A stretch of 34,998 nucleotides of DNA from an uncultured Candidatus Altimarinota bacterium (GTDB lineage Bacteria; Patescibacteriota; Gracilibacteria; BD1-5; UBA2023): positions 1 through 34,998 of the forward strand of contig CAKZJF010000079.1 in the NCBI GenBank assembly GCA_936941205.1, in the 5' to 3' direction. A program made the translations under genes and the position numbers. Shown here in pieces: positions 21,791 to 31,783 of this stretch (the first letter of the stretch is position 1; every line of letters starts with the position of its first letter). The notes below the pieces were generated by a model. The model saw only the letters and a program-made list of their open reading frames with translations. It did not search any database and was not told where the DNA came from.

Positions 21791-22973
21791 TCTTGCTCGT
21801 ATCATTTCCAATTGATTGAAATGATTTTCATTTTTTAATATACATTCCATCTCAAAAACTAAAAAAACGATATTTCTCCTTTATTGCTATTTGGTATATT
21901 TTTTTTATTGCATCAATTCAAAGAAATGAGCTCACCAAAACGAGAAGTGATGACTTTGGAAGATGAAAATTTGTAATAAGTTCATCAATAATTTGAAAAT
22001 GAAAATCAGGTGTAATATAGAGCTGACATTCAAATATTACATTGGAATTTTCTATTGCATAGGATGCAATATATGAATTTTTATAAATTTTAAGATTATT
22101 CCAGAATTTTTGAGTTTCAGAAGAAAAAAAAGTAGTTCGTTCATGTTCCGAAAAGCAATTCCAAACGTATGGCAAACTTTCAAGCGTTCTACAAACAGTG
22201 GTTCAAACAGCTACAATAGGTCTTTCTGATATTTTTAATTCAGCTATTGTTTGAAATAATGAAATATCAACTTCCACCTCCTCCTTATGAATCATATAGT
22301 TGCGAATATCTGATTCTTGTATTCACTTAAATGTACCGAGTCCCACATGGAGGGTAACAAATAACTTTTGTTGAGGAAGCTTCTGAAGAAGCTCCTCTGA
22401 AAAATGAAGTGAAGCAGTTGGGGCAGCCACAGATCATGGTTTTGTTGCAAAATTTGTTTGATAATCCTCTTCCTTTTGCTTGGTATACTCTATATATGGT
22501 GGCAAAGGAAGTTCTCAATACGCCTCCATTGCATGGGAAATGGATCATTGCAGTACTCGAAGTACTCTCCCAGTTTCAGTAATAGAAAGAACTTCTACAG
22601 ATAATCCTGCAAACTCAAGAAATGTTCCAACCCGAAATTTATTTCCTGGCTGAATAAGCGCTTCAAAAGAATTGGAATCAACATATCTTAAGAAAAATAT
22701 TTCTCATTTTGAGATAATACCCTTCGTACCATTATAGATAATCTCTTGATTCTTAAGAACAAAACGAGAACGGAGAACTCGTGAATTATTCAATATAAAA
22801 ACAGCATTAGGAGACACATGCTTATCTAAAGAAAAAAAGCTTGTATGAGTGATTGAATCGATCGAATCTTGTACTATAAGAAGACGAGCATCATGCGCTG
22901 GCTTTACGGCTAGTTGTGCAACTAATTCAGGTGGCAAATCATAATTATACGTGTCGAGATCAAAATGTGACAT
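21771..22973 (-). CDS. queA: tRNA preQ1(34) S-adenosylmethionine ribosyltransferase-isomerase QueA
   Basis: 400 aa. QueA transfers the ribosyl moiety of SAM to preQ1 at tRNA position 34 to give epoxyqueuosine. Family motifs present are [71 protein letters not shown], then [17 protein letters not shown] and YRFFSFGDGMYI. The start is the ATG in the normal [11 protein letters not shown] context; an in-frame ATG 81 bases further upstream would add a hydrophobic stretch foreign to QueA. Its presence implies queuosine synthesis from salvaged preQ1, since no other que gene is here. A C-terminal tail of about 22 residues extends beyond the usual end. Confidence 0.95.
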
Positions 22974-23045
22974 AAAGTAGAACCATAGAGATTCTGCATC
23001 ATACAGAAAAAAAAAGAAGAAGCAAACCAAAGAGAAAAAGTACTT

Positions 23046-23072
23046 TTGAGTCATAAGAAAATCCTATATACT
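23046..23072 (+). promoter_or_regulatory. promoter of the TPR lipoprotein gene
   Basis: -35 TTGAGT (23046-23051), 15-base spacer, -10 TATACT (23067-23072), in the 128-base gap to divergent queA. Confidence 0.5.
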
Positions 23073-23101
23073 CATATCTATTATTGATTACCAAACAACC
23101 A

Positions 23102-24652
23102 ATGTATATTTTTCTTCTTATATTACTAAGTACTTTATCGTTACAATCTTGTTCCTCTTGAGATAAGGATATCACTCCCATATATCAAAGTGGGAGTATT
23201 AAAATACAACCCACTGAGGAAACAAAAGAAAGTAGAGAAAATAGAGAAACAGTGAAAAAAGAACAAGCAAGGAAACGAATGCAATTTTCCACATTTATCT
23301 CAAAATGAGATTATTATACCCTCAAGAATGATACAAATTCAGCACTTCAGTTCTACCTGACAACCCTATCCATGCTTGATTCAGATCCGATATTGAATGC
23401 AAAAGTAGCAAATGTATATTTTAAACAAAAAGACTGGGTAAATGCTTATATATATTTTTCTAAAATATCTGAACATGATATCCTCCCGGAAGACAGAGAA
23501 CTTTTATACAAATCTCTCTATTTTAATGACTCTATCACTGATAAAAGAAAAGCATTAAATGCCGTTCAAGATACATGAACAGGGGCTGAAGGAAGAAAAA
23601 ATTACTATAGAATCCTAGAGGCATGTTATAGTGGTATTCATAATTGTGTAGTAACCCTTGAATCATACTCATGAAGTCATGATGCAAGTAATGCATTAAA
23701 AAATATTGTAAAATGATATTCCACTATTAGTCCAGATTATCAATATAGAAATGCTCTTTTAGCAGGAAAACTTTTCGAACTCAAGCAGTACTATGCTTCC
23801 TATATATTATCAAAAGAGATTCTTAGTAATCGGCCAGACTATCAAGAAATCATTAAGATGCTCTGATATGCGAGTTATGAACTTGGAAAATATGAAGAAG
23901 CAAAAATTGCCTTTGAAAAATATCTTGAGTATGCTCCAAAGGATTTAAAAATCATATATATCCTTGGAGAAGTAAATTTTTATATGAAAGACTATGTAAC
24001 CTCCAATTTATATTATAATAATGCGGTCATTAATGGATATAAACCAAAAACAAATATAGAAAGACGATTAATCTACAACTACTACATTCTTGAGGATTAT
24101 GAAAGTATGATGAAGGTGTTTCGATATCTTCTTCAAGAATCAGACCTGGTTGCCGATGATTATATAATTGGAGTTCATATGGCTCATGATACCTGAGACT
24201 ATAAGCAGGCTCTAGACTGGGCAAATTCATGAGTACTTATGTTCCCTCAATCTGATATGTTATATGCACTCAGATGAGTTACGCTGAGAAGAATTGGAGA
24301 TTATACAAATGGAATGAATGATATTGCCTATGCACTCTCAATTAACACAAAAAATCCCATAGCACTTATGGAACAAGCCTATATAGAAAATGAGATGGCA
24401 AGTTATGATGAGAGTAAAAAACATATACAAGAAGTTCTTGAGAATACATCCGATGCTGTATTAAATCAAGAAGCTCAAAGACTCCTCGATGAAATAAATA
24501 CGAAAGAGACAAATATATCTCCTACAGATGGTAATTTATATGAAGCTCCAGAGGATACAATAATTCCGAGTGAAAGTGAGAATACCGTAACCCCAATTTC
24601 TGATAGCAGTGAGAATACAGGAAGCTATACAAGAAGAATTATGCAATATTAA
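23102..24652 (+). CDS. TPR-repeat lipoprotein
   Basis: 516 aa. N-terminal signal with lipobox LQSC (Cys17). A charged linker (about 40-70, rich in Glu/Lys) is followed by a long helical region with tetratricopeptide-type repeats: YASYELGKYEEAKIAFEKYL, YILGEVNFYMKDYVTSNLYY, AYIENEMASYDESKKHIQEV and others, each with the small residues at TPR positions 8, 20 and 27. The C-terminus (about 470-516) is a Ser/Thr/Glu-rich disordered tail. Around nine UGA-Gly codons. TPR lipoproteins act as scaffolds for envelope complexes; the partner here is unknown. Divergent from queA and convergent with the 3D-domain gene, one base apart at the stops. Confidence 0.85.
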
Positions 24653-24653
24653 A

Positions 24654-25874
24654 CTAAAGAGAAAGAAGATCTTGTATAAGCATTTCTTTTGTTTTTCCAT
24701 CAAGTATATCCCGAGAATTTGAGATAACATTTCTTTGTTTTTTATAAGCAATAAGACTCTTAATAGTTTTATCCCCCATAATTCCCGTATCCTTTTCGTG
24801 AAAATAACCAAGATTTTTGAGTATAAGTTGGAGTTGTCGAATATGTGCTCATTTTTCTCATTTCTTTGGAGATCATAAGCGAATCACTGAAAATTCAACA
24901 TTATCTTTCTTCTTTTGCCACTCATTCCTCTCGGTATCAAGTTTTTGATGTTCAATCTTAATGCGTTCAATCTCATTTTTACGAAGAGAGGTATATTGTG
25001 TATAGGCATTTGCAAGTGCCTTTTGTGTTTTCGGTCAGTAGTTTCCAGCTCCAACATCATTCTTTGAAGAGACAATTTTTTGATCTTTTTGGAATTGAAA
25101 TATAGCCTCTGTGAGAGAGCTTGTTATCATACCATTTATATCACCATCAAAATAAGAAAGCTTAGAGAGTGCTTCTTGGGCAAAAGATATATCTGAAGAA
25201 GATAGAGAAGACTGGGAGGTATTGGCTGGAAGAAATTTCGATAAATCAAGATCTCAACGAGAAATACGCATAATATCAATTGAAGAATACATGTCTACAT
25301 CATTTCATGATACCACTTTTCCATATACTTCTCTTTTTCACCAAAGAAGAGCTCGTTTGAGCCCTTCATCTCCAGATCACATCCATATATCAATACGATC
25401 TGCTGCATAGATATTGTTCCCTGAGGCCGTTATAGCTCATCAGCGGTCATCTACTGTTCAAACCCCAATACCATCAAAATATATCTTTGTACCAAAGGAA
25501 TAGGTCTTCGGTGCAGCAAGCATTCAGACATAAACAGGTTTACCACTCGCTCAATGAGTTCCATTTCCATTTAATTTTTTTTCTGCCTCGAAATCTCAAC
25601 GAAGATAATATGTTTGATTGGGTAACGGGGAATAATATGCAGTCACAACAAATTTTTGGAGTGATTCTTGAGTAGAATCCGCAAGGGCAGAAGGATGAGA
25701 TCCTGCAGAGAAAGTTAATAAGAAGAAGCATATATTTATAATACTTCGACGTGAAATAAGGTGTTTCTTCGGTTTTTTTTGAACTTCAGCAACTCAAAGC
25801 AAGATAGCATGGGTATGAATACGAATCGTATCAATTGTATCTTGGAGATAAAGTCACTGAGAAAGAATATACAT
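24654..25874 (-). CDS. 3D-domain protein with peptidoglycan-binding repeats
   Basis: 406 aa. A short cytoplasmic N-terminus and one membrane segment (about 44-58) come first. A 3D domain follows (about 75-190: VVTAYYSPLPNQTYYLRGDF, GMLAAPKTYSFGTKIYF, VDDRGGAI, ADRIDIWMG, ALLWGKREVYG). It carries the conserved aspartates of the double-psi barrel found in MltA/RlpA-type lytic transglycosylases. Two PG_binding_1-like units flank a charged coiled coil: EALSKLSYFDGDINGMITSS... and RQLQLILKNLGYFHEKDTGI.... The likely function is cleavage or binding of cell-wall glycan. Single-gene unit upstream of the yidC terminator. The start ATG at 25872-25874 is the first plausible one; the cytoplasmic stretch of about 40 residues before the helix is unusual. 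Confidence 0.85.
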
Positions 25875-26022
25875 ACGGTATTTTTATAGAGTATTGCATT
25901 ATAAAACGTTGTATGAGTTTTATAAGCATCCAACCTTATTTCAAATAAAAGAAATGAAGAGGACAAAACAATTGTACCACAATATAAATATGCGCTCCAA
26001 AGAAAAAGGTATTGACTTATAA

Positions 26023-26053
26023 AAAAAATAATCACTAATCGTGATTATTTTTT
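26023..26053 (-). terminator. terminator of rpmH-rnpA-yidC
   Basis: Nine-pair stem AATAATCAC/GTGATTATT (26027-26035 with 26041-26049), extended by A-T pairs, with a T run on the minus strand. The yidC stop codon (26045-26047) lies inside the stem. Confidence 0.85.
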
Positions 26054-27265
26054 AAAAATTATATTTACAACCCATTGTTGAATAATAACAAATACGGTTC
26101 CAATGAACCAGTAGACTCCAACTCACATAGGGAAAAAGAATGTCGTAACGGCTATCATTAAAGGAAAAAAGTAAAGCATCATGTTCTTCATCATATCGGG
26201 ATCTGGAAGGAAATCCTGAACTCAATTTGAAACAAACTCCCCTTTCTCATTTTTTTCAATAATCTTCTTTTCATTTTTATTACCCTTCCCTTCTCAAGTA
26301 TAAGCAAATGATAGTCGTGCTTGAAGATATTGAGCAGAAGCTACTAATAATGCAAATATAATTCCTGTTTTTCACCCTATTTGCTGAAGATTAATTCAAT
26401 AGAATAATTGATCAATTAACCCAAAATGAAATCAAGATTGTAAAACAAAGGAGTAGATATAGTAATAGTTTGCAGGATCAGTTACTGAAGTGATTATCCA
26501 ATATAATCATATGAGTATAGGCATTTGAATGAGAAGTGGTAAGCAAGAACCCATTGGATTTACCCCCTCTTTCTTATAAAGTTCTAGCATTTCCATGCCA
26601 ATTTTTGCTTGATCTCATTTATTTTTTTCTTGAATCTCTTTAATTTTTGGTTGAATAACTTGCATCTTTTTCTGACTCACCAACATTTGATGTTGTGGAA
26701 CAAGTAATATTAATCGAATAACGAAAGTAAGAAGAATAATTGCCCAACCGAGATTGTGTCATGGAAGATAAGCAAGAAGTGCATAGAATATATTATATAC
26801 TGGTGCATAGAATACCGTGGAAAGAAAGCTACGCATCATTCCTTGTTCCTCTTGTACAAAAGTGACGGGGGGAATCTTCTGAGATCATGAAGCAGTTATT
26901 CGTTCAATAATATAATCACCTGGATGAGAAAATACTTGATATAATTCACCAAGTGGAAGTATTTTTGTTACTCATGATGGGATATATACTGAAGAGCAAA
27001 ATAACTCAGGAAAGTCAGAGAGTCTTTGTGAATATCGATACAATATAAAATCAGTACATGGGTGTAAAGAAATTCAAGTTGATGTATGATTTATAAGTTC
27101 AATAGATGGAATATTTGGGACTACATAGGAATGTGTCACAGATCGCATTATAAATCCTGATTGAGTCTGAATAGATCCTTCTTTCGAGGCTTTAGGAAGA
27201 AAGAGATTGAGTCCAAGAAGGAGAATTAAAAAAAAGAGGGCAAAATTTAAAAATTTTTCATTCAT
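26045..27265 (-). CDS. yidC: membrane protein insertase YidC/Oxa1
   Basis: 406 aa. YidC inserts proteins into the inner membrane alone or with SecYEG. It has an N-terminal helix (about 6-24) and a short periplasmic domain (about 25-150). The conserved Oxa1 core follows: [75 protein letters not shown] ([12 protein letters not shown] is the family signature) and a final [20 protein letters not shown]. It sits in the standard rpmH-rnpA-yidC order, 19 bases after rnpA. The periplasmic domain is shorter than in proteobacteria, as in Gram-positive-type homologues. UGA-Gly codons lie in membrane helices. Confidence 0.95.
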
Positions 27266-27284
27266 ATAGAAAACAGTAGTTGTA

Positions 27285-27626
27285 TTAAGATATCTTTTTA
27301 AGAAGAAATTCTATTTCACGAACAAATTCGATTGTATGCGTTTCAAATGTTTTATCAAAAAATTTTCCCTTTCTTGGAGAAAAAACAATATCATAGGATG
27401 AATATCATGGATTCGTATTATTTACTACATCATAAAATGTTCTTCGAAAGAAATTTCTATGAACACTTCATGGAGTATTTTTTGCAGAAAGAATAATTGC
27501 GTAGCGATTATTGCACATATTATTTTGCATAATATTTGCAATAAATACCTGCGAAAAAAAAGGCCGCCGCAACCGGAGTACCTTTCTCACTTCTTTTTCT
27601 GTAAGTCGATATTTTTTTTTGATCAT
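27285..27626 (-). CDS. rnpA: ribonuclease P protein component
   Basis: 113 aa. RnpA binds the RNase P RNA and helps recognise pre-tRNA 5' leaders. The sequence starts KKKYRLTEKEVRKVLRLRRP and has the basic RNA-binding helix with the RNR-type motif SVHRNFFRRTFYDVV, then a central beta strand FDIVFSPRKG-like segment. Only two UGA-Gly codons, one at NTPG. Length and position between rpmH and yidC are normal. The classical 'K-x-x-VxRNxxKRxxR' box is weakened (HRNFFRR), so identity rests on the operon and the RNR core together. Confidence 0.87.
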
Positions 27627-27647
27627 GAAAAACGCGCGATCAGTTAA

Positions 27648-27887
27648 CTAGCCACGAAAACGCTCTGTAAGACCTGGAAATGTAACAATTCTTGCATTTC
27701 CTCCAGCAACATTGTGATGTTTACTCTTTCCACGTACATTTTTAAATCGATTATCATAACTTACGGCAAGAACATGGCGCCCTTTTCTGCGACGTGCACG
27801 GAGAACCTTCTGTCCATCAACTGTACTCTTACGAGCAAGAAAACCATGAACACGAAGACGCTTTCTTTTCTTAAATTTACCAATCAT
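27648..27887 (-). CDS. rpmH: 50S ribosomal protein L34 with C-terminal extension
   Basis: 79 aa instead of the usual 44-46. The core [20 protein letters not shown] followed by [18 protein letters not shown] is L34. After it come about 34 extra residues, basic at first ([16 protein letters not shown]) and then hydrophobic/neutral, ending in GLTERFRG and a TAG stop. There is no UGA codon. The start is the ATG at 27885-27887 next to the conserved core; an upstream in-frame extension begins before the promoter. First gene of rpmH-rnpA-yidC. Confidence 0.93.
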   Translation of the reverse strand: MIGKFKKRKRLRVHGFLARKSTVDGQKVLRARRRKGRHVLAVSYDNRFKNVRGKSKHHNVAGGNARIVTFPGLTERFRG

Positions 27888-27918
27888 AATCCAATATTGT
27901 GAATAAAAAAGTGTGGCG

Positions 27919-27946
27919 ATTTTATAGAAAAAAAACAAAAAGTCAA
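27919..27946 (-). promoter_or_regulatory. rpmH operon promoter
   Basis: -35 TTGACT (27941-27946), 16-base spacer, -10 TAAAAT (27919-27924), about 32 bases before the L34 start. Confidence 0.6.
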
Positions 27947-27965
27947 AATATAATATAATTGTTTT

Positions 27966-28565
27966 CTATTTCTTCTTTCTCGATAATTTCCAAACAGTCC
28001 AAATAATTATTCAAATAGTCAAAATAATTCCAATTTCATGAGTATACTGTCGAAACCCTTCTATAATAGATTCTCAAAACACATATCAAATAAGAACTAA
28101 AATAGAACACCAAAGAGTAGCACCTAAAAAAGTAAGGACAGCAAACGGCGTTATTTTCATTGAAAATATTCCTGCAGGAATAGAAATAAGATGGCGAACT
28201 ACGGGGATGAGTCGACCTATAAATGTATAAAGTTTATCATTTTTCAAAAAGAGCTCTTCCGACATTTTGTATTTTGAATGGGTAATAAAAAAATATTTAC
28301 CATACCGCTCAATAAAAGGTTTACCAATCAACTTTCCAATAATAAAGTAATTTACAAATGCTCAAAACAATGATCACAATCATCAAACAAGGGTAACATA
28401 GAAAGGATTAAGTGTTCCTATGAAGGATAAGTATCATGCTGGTATCATTACAAGTTCCGAAGGAACTGGAAAGAGAGAAGATTCCATAGCCATAAGAATA
28501 AATATAGCCATATAATCAAGTCATCAAAAAAAAGCTACAAGTGATACGATTAACTGTTCAAACAT
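27966..28565 (-). CDS. DedA family membrane protein
   Basis: 199 aa. DedA/SNARE-associated family: EQLIVSLVAFFGGLDYMAIF, then MESSLFPVPSELVMIPAGYL (the re-entrant loop with the conserved E and P), a Gly-rich helix, GKPFIERYGKYFFI, and the signature GRLIPVVRHLISIPAGIFSM (F/G-R-x-x-P-x-x-R-x-x-x-x-x-x-A-G). Four or five helices follow. Recent work links DedA proteins to flipping of undecaprenyl phosphate. It is placed 13 bases after a PAP2 phosphatase gene, the natural partner for lipid-carrier recycling. About nine UGA-Gly codons. Short C-terminal Lys-rich tail. Confidence 0.92.
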
Positions 28566-28578
28566 GTGGATACGTAAA

Positions 28579-29226
28579 TTATAAATGTAAAAAAGATGCG
28601 AGTCTTATGAGAAATTGAAGGAAATATTTTTTTACACATTGATATTGAAAAACCGGAGCAGTCATATATGTAAGAATAATAGAAAGCAGATAACCGACCA
28701 TAATATCTCCTGGATAGTGAATTCAGGCGAGGACACGTGAAAAAGCCATAAGAATTCATAATACTCATAATACCCATGGCATCCATATGTGGATAAAATA
28801 CTTAAATCAGGAATATTTCTTCTGAGGGGATTGAAGAAATAAAAAAGCTGCAAAAGTAGATGAACCAGCAAACATAGCATGCATAGAAGGAAAGCTATTA
28901 TCTGGAATATGTGAAATAAGTGGTAAAATGGTAGACATAACTTCTGGTCGAGGTCGGAAAGGAAGAATATTATTCAGTAAGATACAAAAAACGATAGAAA
29001 TAACGATAGAAAAAAATATTTTAAGAGACTGTTCTTTATAAAAAATTTCTTTCTGAGCAAGTCCATAAAACCATAAAAAAACAAGGAAAAAAGCACAAAC
29101 TATAAGTTCTATATCAGCAAATATATGAATTAAAGAAACTTGAATTCCTGAATCTTGATTGATGAATCAGCGAAATATATTAAGTAACATAACATCAAAT
29201 TGTTGTAATGAAACGGAGAAAGACAT
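28579..29226 (-). CDS. PAP2-family phosphatase
   Basis: 215 aa with five or six transmembrane helices. Phosphatase motifs in order are NNILPFRPRPEV (KxxxxxxRP-like motif 1, Lys replaced), IPDNSFPSMHAMFAGSSTF (motif 2, PSGH with Gly changed to Met: PSMH) and SRVLAGIHYPGDIMVG (motif 3, SRxxxxxHxxxD). The catalytic His pair, Arg and Asp are kept, so activity on a lipid phosphate such as undecaprenyl pyrophosphate is likely. It shares an operon with dedA. The start ATG at 29224-29226 fits the promoter 28 bases upstream. Five UGA-Gly codons. Confidence 0.88.
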
Positions 29227-29253
29227 AAAAAAATTGATTTATTGATGGAAAGA

Positions 29254-29280
29254 ATTGTACAGTTTTTCAAGAAATGACAA
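29254..29280 (-). promoter_or_regulatory. promoter of the PAP2-dedA operon
   Basis: -35 TTGTCA (29275-29280), 15-base spacer, -10 TACAAT (29254-29259). Confidence 0.5.
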
Positions 29281-29293
29281 ATAAAAAGAATTT

Positions 29294-29322
29294 TTTACTT
29301 TTTAATTTATTTGTGATATAGT
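29294..29322 (+). promoter_or_regulatory. promoter of the unknown membrane protein gene
   Basis: -35 TTTACT (29294-29299), 17-base spacer, extended -10 TGATATAGT with TATAGT at 29317-29322. Divergent from the PAP2 promoter. Confidence 0.55.
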
Positions 29323-29352
29323 AAACAATAGTTACTACAAATCCTTCCAAAT

Positions 29353-30234
29353 ATGATTGAAAGTCTTGATATACAAACCATGCGCATAATAGCATATTAT
29401 GTTCTCCTCCCCTATGTTAGTATTGGATACGTATGAACCGTGGTAGTCTGAATATATGTGAGTACAAAGGAGTTTATTCGTGGTATACGAGTAGTTCTTT
29501 TTTCACTCCTTATATGATATGCACTCTTTATATGAATGGTTTGACTCTATATAGGAAGTGGTTGAGCAATATTTAGTGTATTATGAAATCTTGCAATAGA
29601 TAGTAATCATACTCTATTCTTTCAATCAAGCATACTCCTATTAGGATATACCACTATAATAACAGGACTTGCATTTCATGGCGTAAAGCCATACATAAGA
29701 AGTAAAAAGATATGAATTACCGTAACAACTTCAGATCTCATTGGTTGAAACGCTCAAGAAATTGAAAAAAATACAATTGAAACAGAAAAAGATGAATTTC
29801 TTACAAATTTTAACTCCGTGAAAATAGAGCCTACAAAAAAGAAAATAGAACTCAGTCTTGAAGATAAATTTGTTAAAACACTCAATGAAATGGATATCAG
29901 GAATGTAAGTAATGTGCATTTTCAACCAAAAACAGGAAGAGGATTTACATTAAAACTTGATCCTATTAGTAAACTGGCAGTTCTAACAGAACAACAACAA
30001 GGAAAAACAACGTTTCTTCCGAATGAAATGGAATACTTGTATGATTATGCTCTTGATATATTTAAAAAGGAATGACTCATACATCCTTCTCATTATAAAG
30101 CAATATCAAAATATCTGCGTGAATGGGTTGAAAAAGGTTGAAATCTTACAATTCGTCGAGAAGAAAATGAAACAGGCATACAATGAACAAATGAAGAATG
30201 GATTGTACAGGGGAAAAACAAAAGAACCACATAG
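29353..30234 (+). CDS. uncharacterised membrane protein with cytoplasmic domain
   Basis: 293 aa, not recognised. Three hydrophobic helices in the first half (about 11-37, 47-73 and 95-115). A soluble, charged domain of about 165 residues follows, with an N-terminal EIEKNTIETEKDEF stretch that could be a coiled coil and a C-terminal globular part (FHFQPKTGRGFTLKLDPI-type strands, then DYALDIFKKEGLIHPSHYKA). At least twelve UGA-Gly codons, many in the helices, make it invisible to standard-code gene finding except for its last third. The stop TAG lies inside the terminator stem. Stand-alone gene between divergent PAP2 and convergent rplT. No function can be assigned. Confidence 0.7.
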
Positions 30235-30246
30235 TGGTTCTTTTTT
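30221..30246. terminator. bidirectional terminator between unknown gene and rplT
   Basis: Ten-pair stem AAAGAACCAC/GTGGTTCTTT, loop ATA, with T runs on both strands. It serves the converging unknown membrane protein gene and the ribosomal protein operon. Confidence 0.88.
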
Positions 30247-30266
30247 GTATACATCAATATTATAGA

Positions 30267-30611
30267 CTACTTTACAGCATCAACAATCTTAGAAAAAATT
30301 GAAGGATGAGAGATAGCGATATTTGAAAGTACTTTACGGTTCAAAGTTACTCTCTTAAGGTAACATGCATGAACAAATGTAGAATAGTTCATTCATTCCT
30401 TACGAACTGCATTATTAATACGAATCATCCAAAGAGCTCGAAACTCTCGTTTTTTTTGTTTACGACCAATATATGCATTTTGACCAGCCTTCATAAGTGC
30501 CTGTCGTGCACGAGTATAAACGTTTCCATTCATTCGACGGAATCCTTTTACTTTTGCAAGAACATTTTTATGGCGTTTGTGTGACATAATGCCACGCTTT
30601 ACTCGAGTCAT
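30267..30611 (-). CDS. rplT: 50S ribosomal protein L20
   Basis: 114 aa. Matches L20 throughout: [60 protein letters not shown], then [20 protein letters not shown] and [11 protein letters not shown]. One UGA-Gly codon (KEGMNYS), where almost every bacterium has Gly. L20 is an early 23S-binding assembly protein and often represses its own operon. The order rpsT-infC-rpmI-rplT places it last, 33 bases after rpmI. Confidence 0.97.
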
Positions 30612-30644
30612 ACAATTAACAAATAAGAAAAATAAGAAAATGGA

Positions 30645-30842
30645 CTATTTACCGTATGGAAGTGATCTTAGACATTCAATTTCATTCGTCACATGAGCAA
30701 CTTGACCGTATTTATTACGACCTTTTGCTTTTGATGACTTATCAGAAAGAAGATGACGTTTTGCTGTTTTTCCAAAAATATATTTACCAGTACCAGTAAT
30801 TTTAACACGCTTTTTAGCGCTAGAGAGAGTTTTAAGTTTCAT
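30645..30842 (-). CDS. rpmI: 50S ribosomal protein L35
   Basis: 65 aa. MKLKTLSSAKKRVKITGTGK, then KRHLLSDKSSKAKG and the final LRSLPYGK match L35 along its length. No UGA codon. It starts five bases after the infC stop, in the conserved infC-rpmI-rplT order. Confidence 0.95.
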   Translation of the reverse strand: MKLKTLSSAKKRVKITGTGKYIFGKTAKRHLLSDKSSKAKGRNKYGQVAHVTNEIECLRSLPYGK

Positions 30843-30847
30843 AGAAA

Positions 30848-31378
30848 TTATTTTTTAAGCGGATAAAGTATATGAGTAAAGGTTGTTCCTTGTTTTACAA
30901 GCTTTACATTTGGATCTTGCTTATAGATATCAGAGAGTGAACTAATAAAATCTTTGATTTTATCAACTGCAAGAGATTCATACTGATTTTCACGTCACCT
31001 CAATTGTAATGAGATTTTCAATGGATGTCCATCCTTTGCAAAACGTATTGCCTGATTCCTACGAATATCAAGATCATGTTCTCCTATTTTATAGGTAATC
31101 TTAATAGTCTTTACATCTGTCTTTTTTGATTGATTTTTATTTTGAGATTGTTGTTTCTGCTGTTTAAAAACATATTTTCCATAATCCATTATTCTACCAA
31201 GCACAACACCATCTTGACTTCACATTTCTACTAAATCAAGTTCAGCTTCCTCAGCAAGAGCAAGAGCCTTTTCTCGTGAGATAACTCCGAGGTGTTCTCA
31301 GGTATCAGAGATAACCATTAATTCTCTTGCTTCAATACTATGATTGAGTCGCTTTGTATCCTTTCGTTTCACAACCAT
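30848..31378 (-). CDS. infC: translation initiation factor IF-3
   Basis: 176 aa. The N domain (VISDTGEHLGVISREKALAL, AEELDLVEMG-type segment, GRIMDYGKYVFKQQK) is followed by a Lys/Gln linker and the C domain (KTIKITYKIGEHDLDIRRNQ, FAKDGHPLKISLQLRGRE). IF-3 checks start codon pairing and keeps subunits apart, important here because starts lack SD motifs. The start codon is ATG, not the rare AUU used for self-control in many bacteria, so that feedback seems absent. Three UGA-Gly codons, including the G of the conserved RGRE motif. Ten bases after rpsT. Confidence 0.96.
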
Positions 31379-31388
31379 GGAGTATTGC

Positions 31389-31661
31389 TTAAATAGATAG
31401 ACTTTTTACTTTTTTTGCAAGAAACGATTTTCTTCTAGCTGCAGTATTAATGTGGAGGATATTCTTCTTTTCAAGGGTATCAATACGAGAATATACAAGA
31501 CTCAAAGACTCTTGAAGATTCTTCGCATTCTTATCAGGAGACTTCATAAGCTTCTCAAGAGACTTGAGACTCTCTTTGTAAATATCAAGGAAGTGTCGAT
31601 TTCGTGAACGACGTTTCTCATTCACTTTTACTGCTTTTTTTGCAGATTTTGTAATAGGCAT
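31389..31661 (-). CDS. rpsT: 30S ribosomal protein S20
   Basis: 90 aa of mostly helical, Lys-rich sequence: MPITKSAKKAVKVNEKRRSR, DIYKESLKSLEKLMKS, and the C-terminal IDTLEKKNILHINTAARRKS with FLAKKVKSL, which is the S20 signature for 16S binding. No UGA codon. First gene of the rpsT-infC-rpmI-rplT operon; joining S20 to this cluster is not the usual arrangement in E. coli or Bacillus. Leader of about 46 bases containing a small GGC-GAAA-GCC hairpin. Confidence 0.94.
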   Translation of the reverse strand: MPITKSAKKAVKVNEKRRSRNRHFLDIYKESLKSLEKLMKSPDKNAKNLQESLSLVYSRIDTLEKKNILHINTAARRKSFLAKKVKSLSI

Positions 31662-31713
31662 TTAAGGAAAGAAAGAGCAATATAAAAATAGGCTTTCGCC
31701 AAAAAGTATGAGT

Positions 31714-31741
31714 ATTGTATAAAAAATATAACGAGTGTCAA
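31714..31741 (-). promoter_or_regulatory. rpsT operon promoter
   Basis: Consensus -35 TTGACA (31736-31741), 16-base spacer, -10 TACAAT (31714-31719). Identical hexamers and spacing to the tRNA cluster promoter. Confidence 0.85.
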
Positions 31742-31748
31742 ATCAAAA

Positions 31749-31776
31749 AAATAAAATCCAGAATGGTTCTGGACTT
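31749..31776 (-). terminator. terminator of the surface protein gene
   Basis: Stem TCCAGAA/TTCTGGA (31757-31763 with 31767-31773), extended by flanking A-T pairs, and a T run on the minus strand; just after the surface protein stop. Confidence 0.85.
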
Positions 31777-31783
31777 TATGTAT

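Noticed and set aside
22974-23054. Longer QueA start at an upstream ATG
   Set aside because: It adds a hydrophobic Phe-rich stretch absent from QueA; the ATG at 22971-22973 gives the normal N-terminus.
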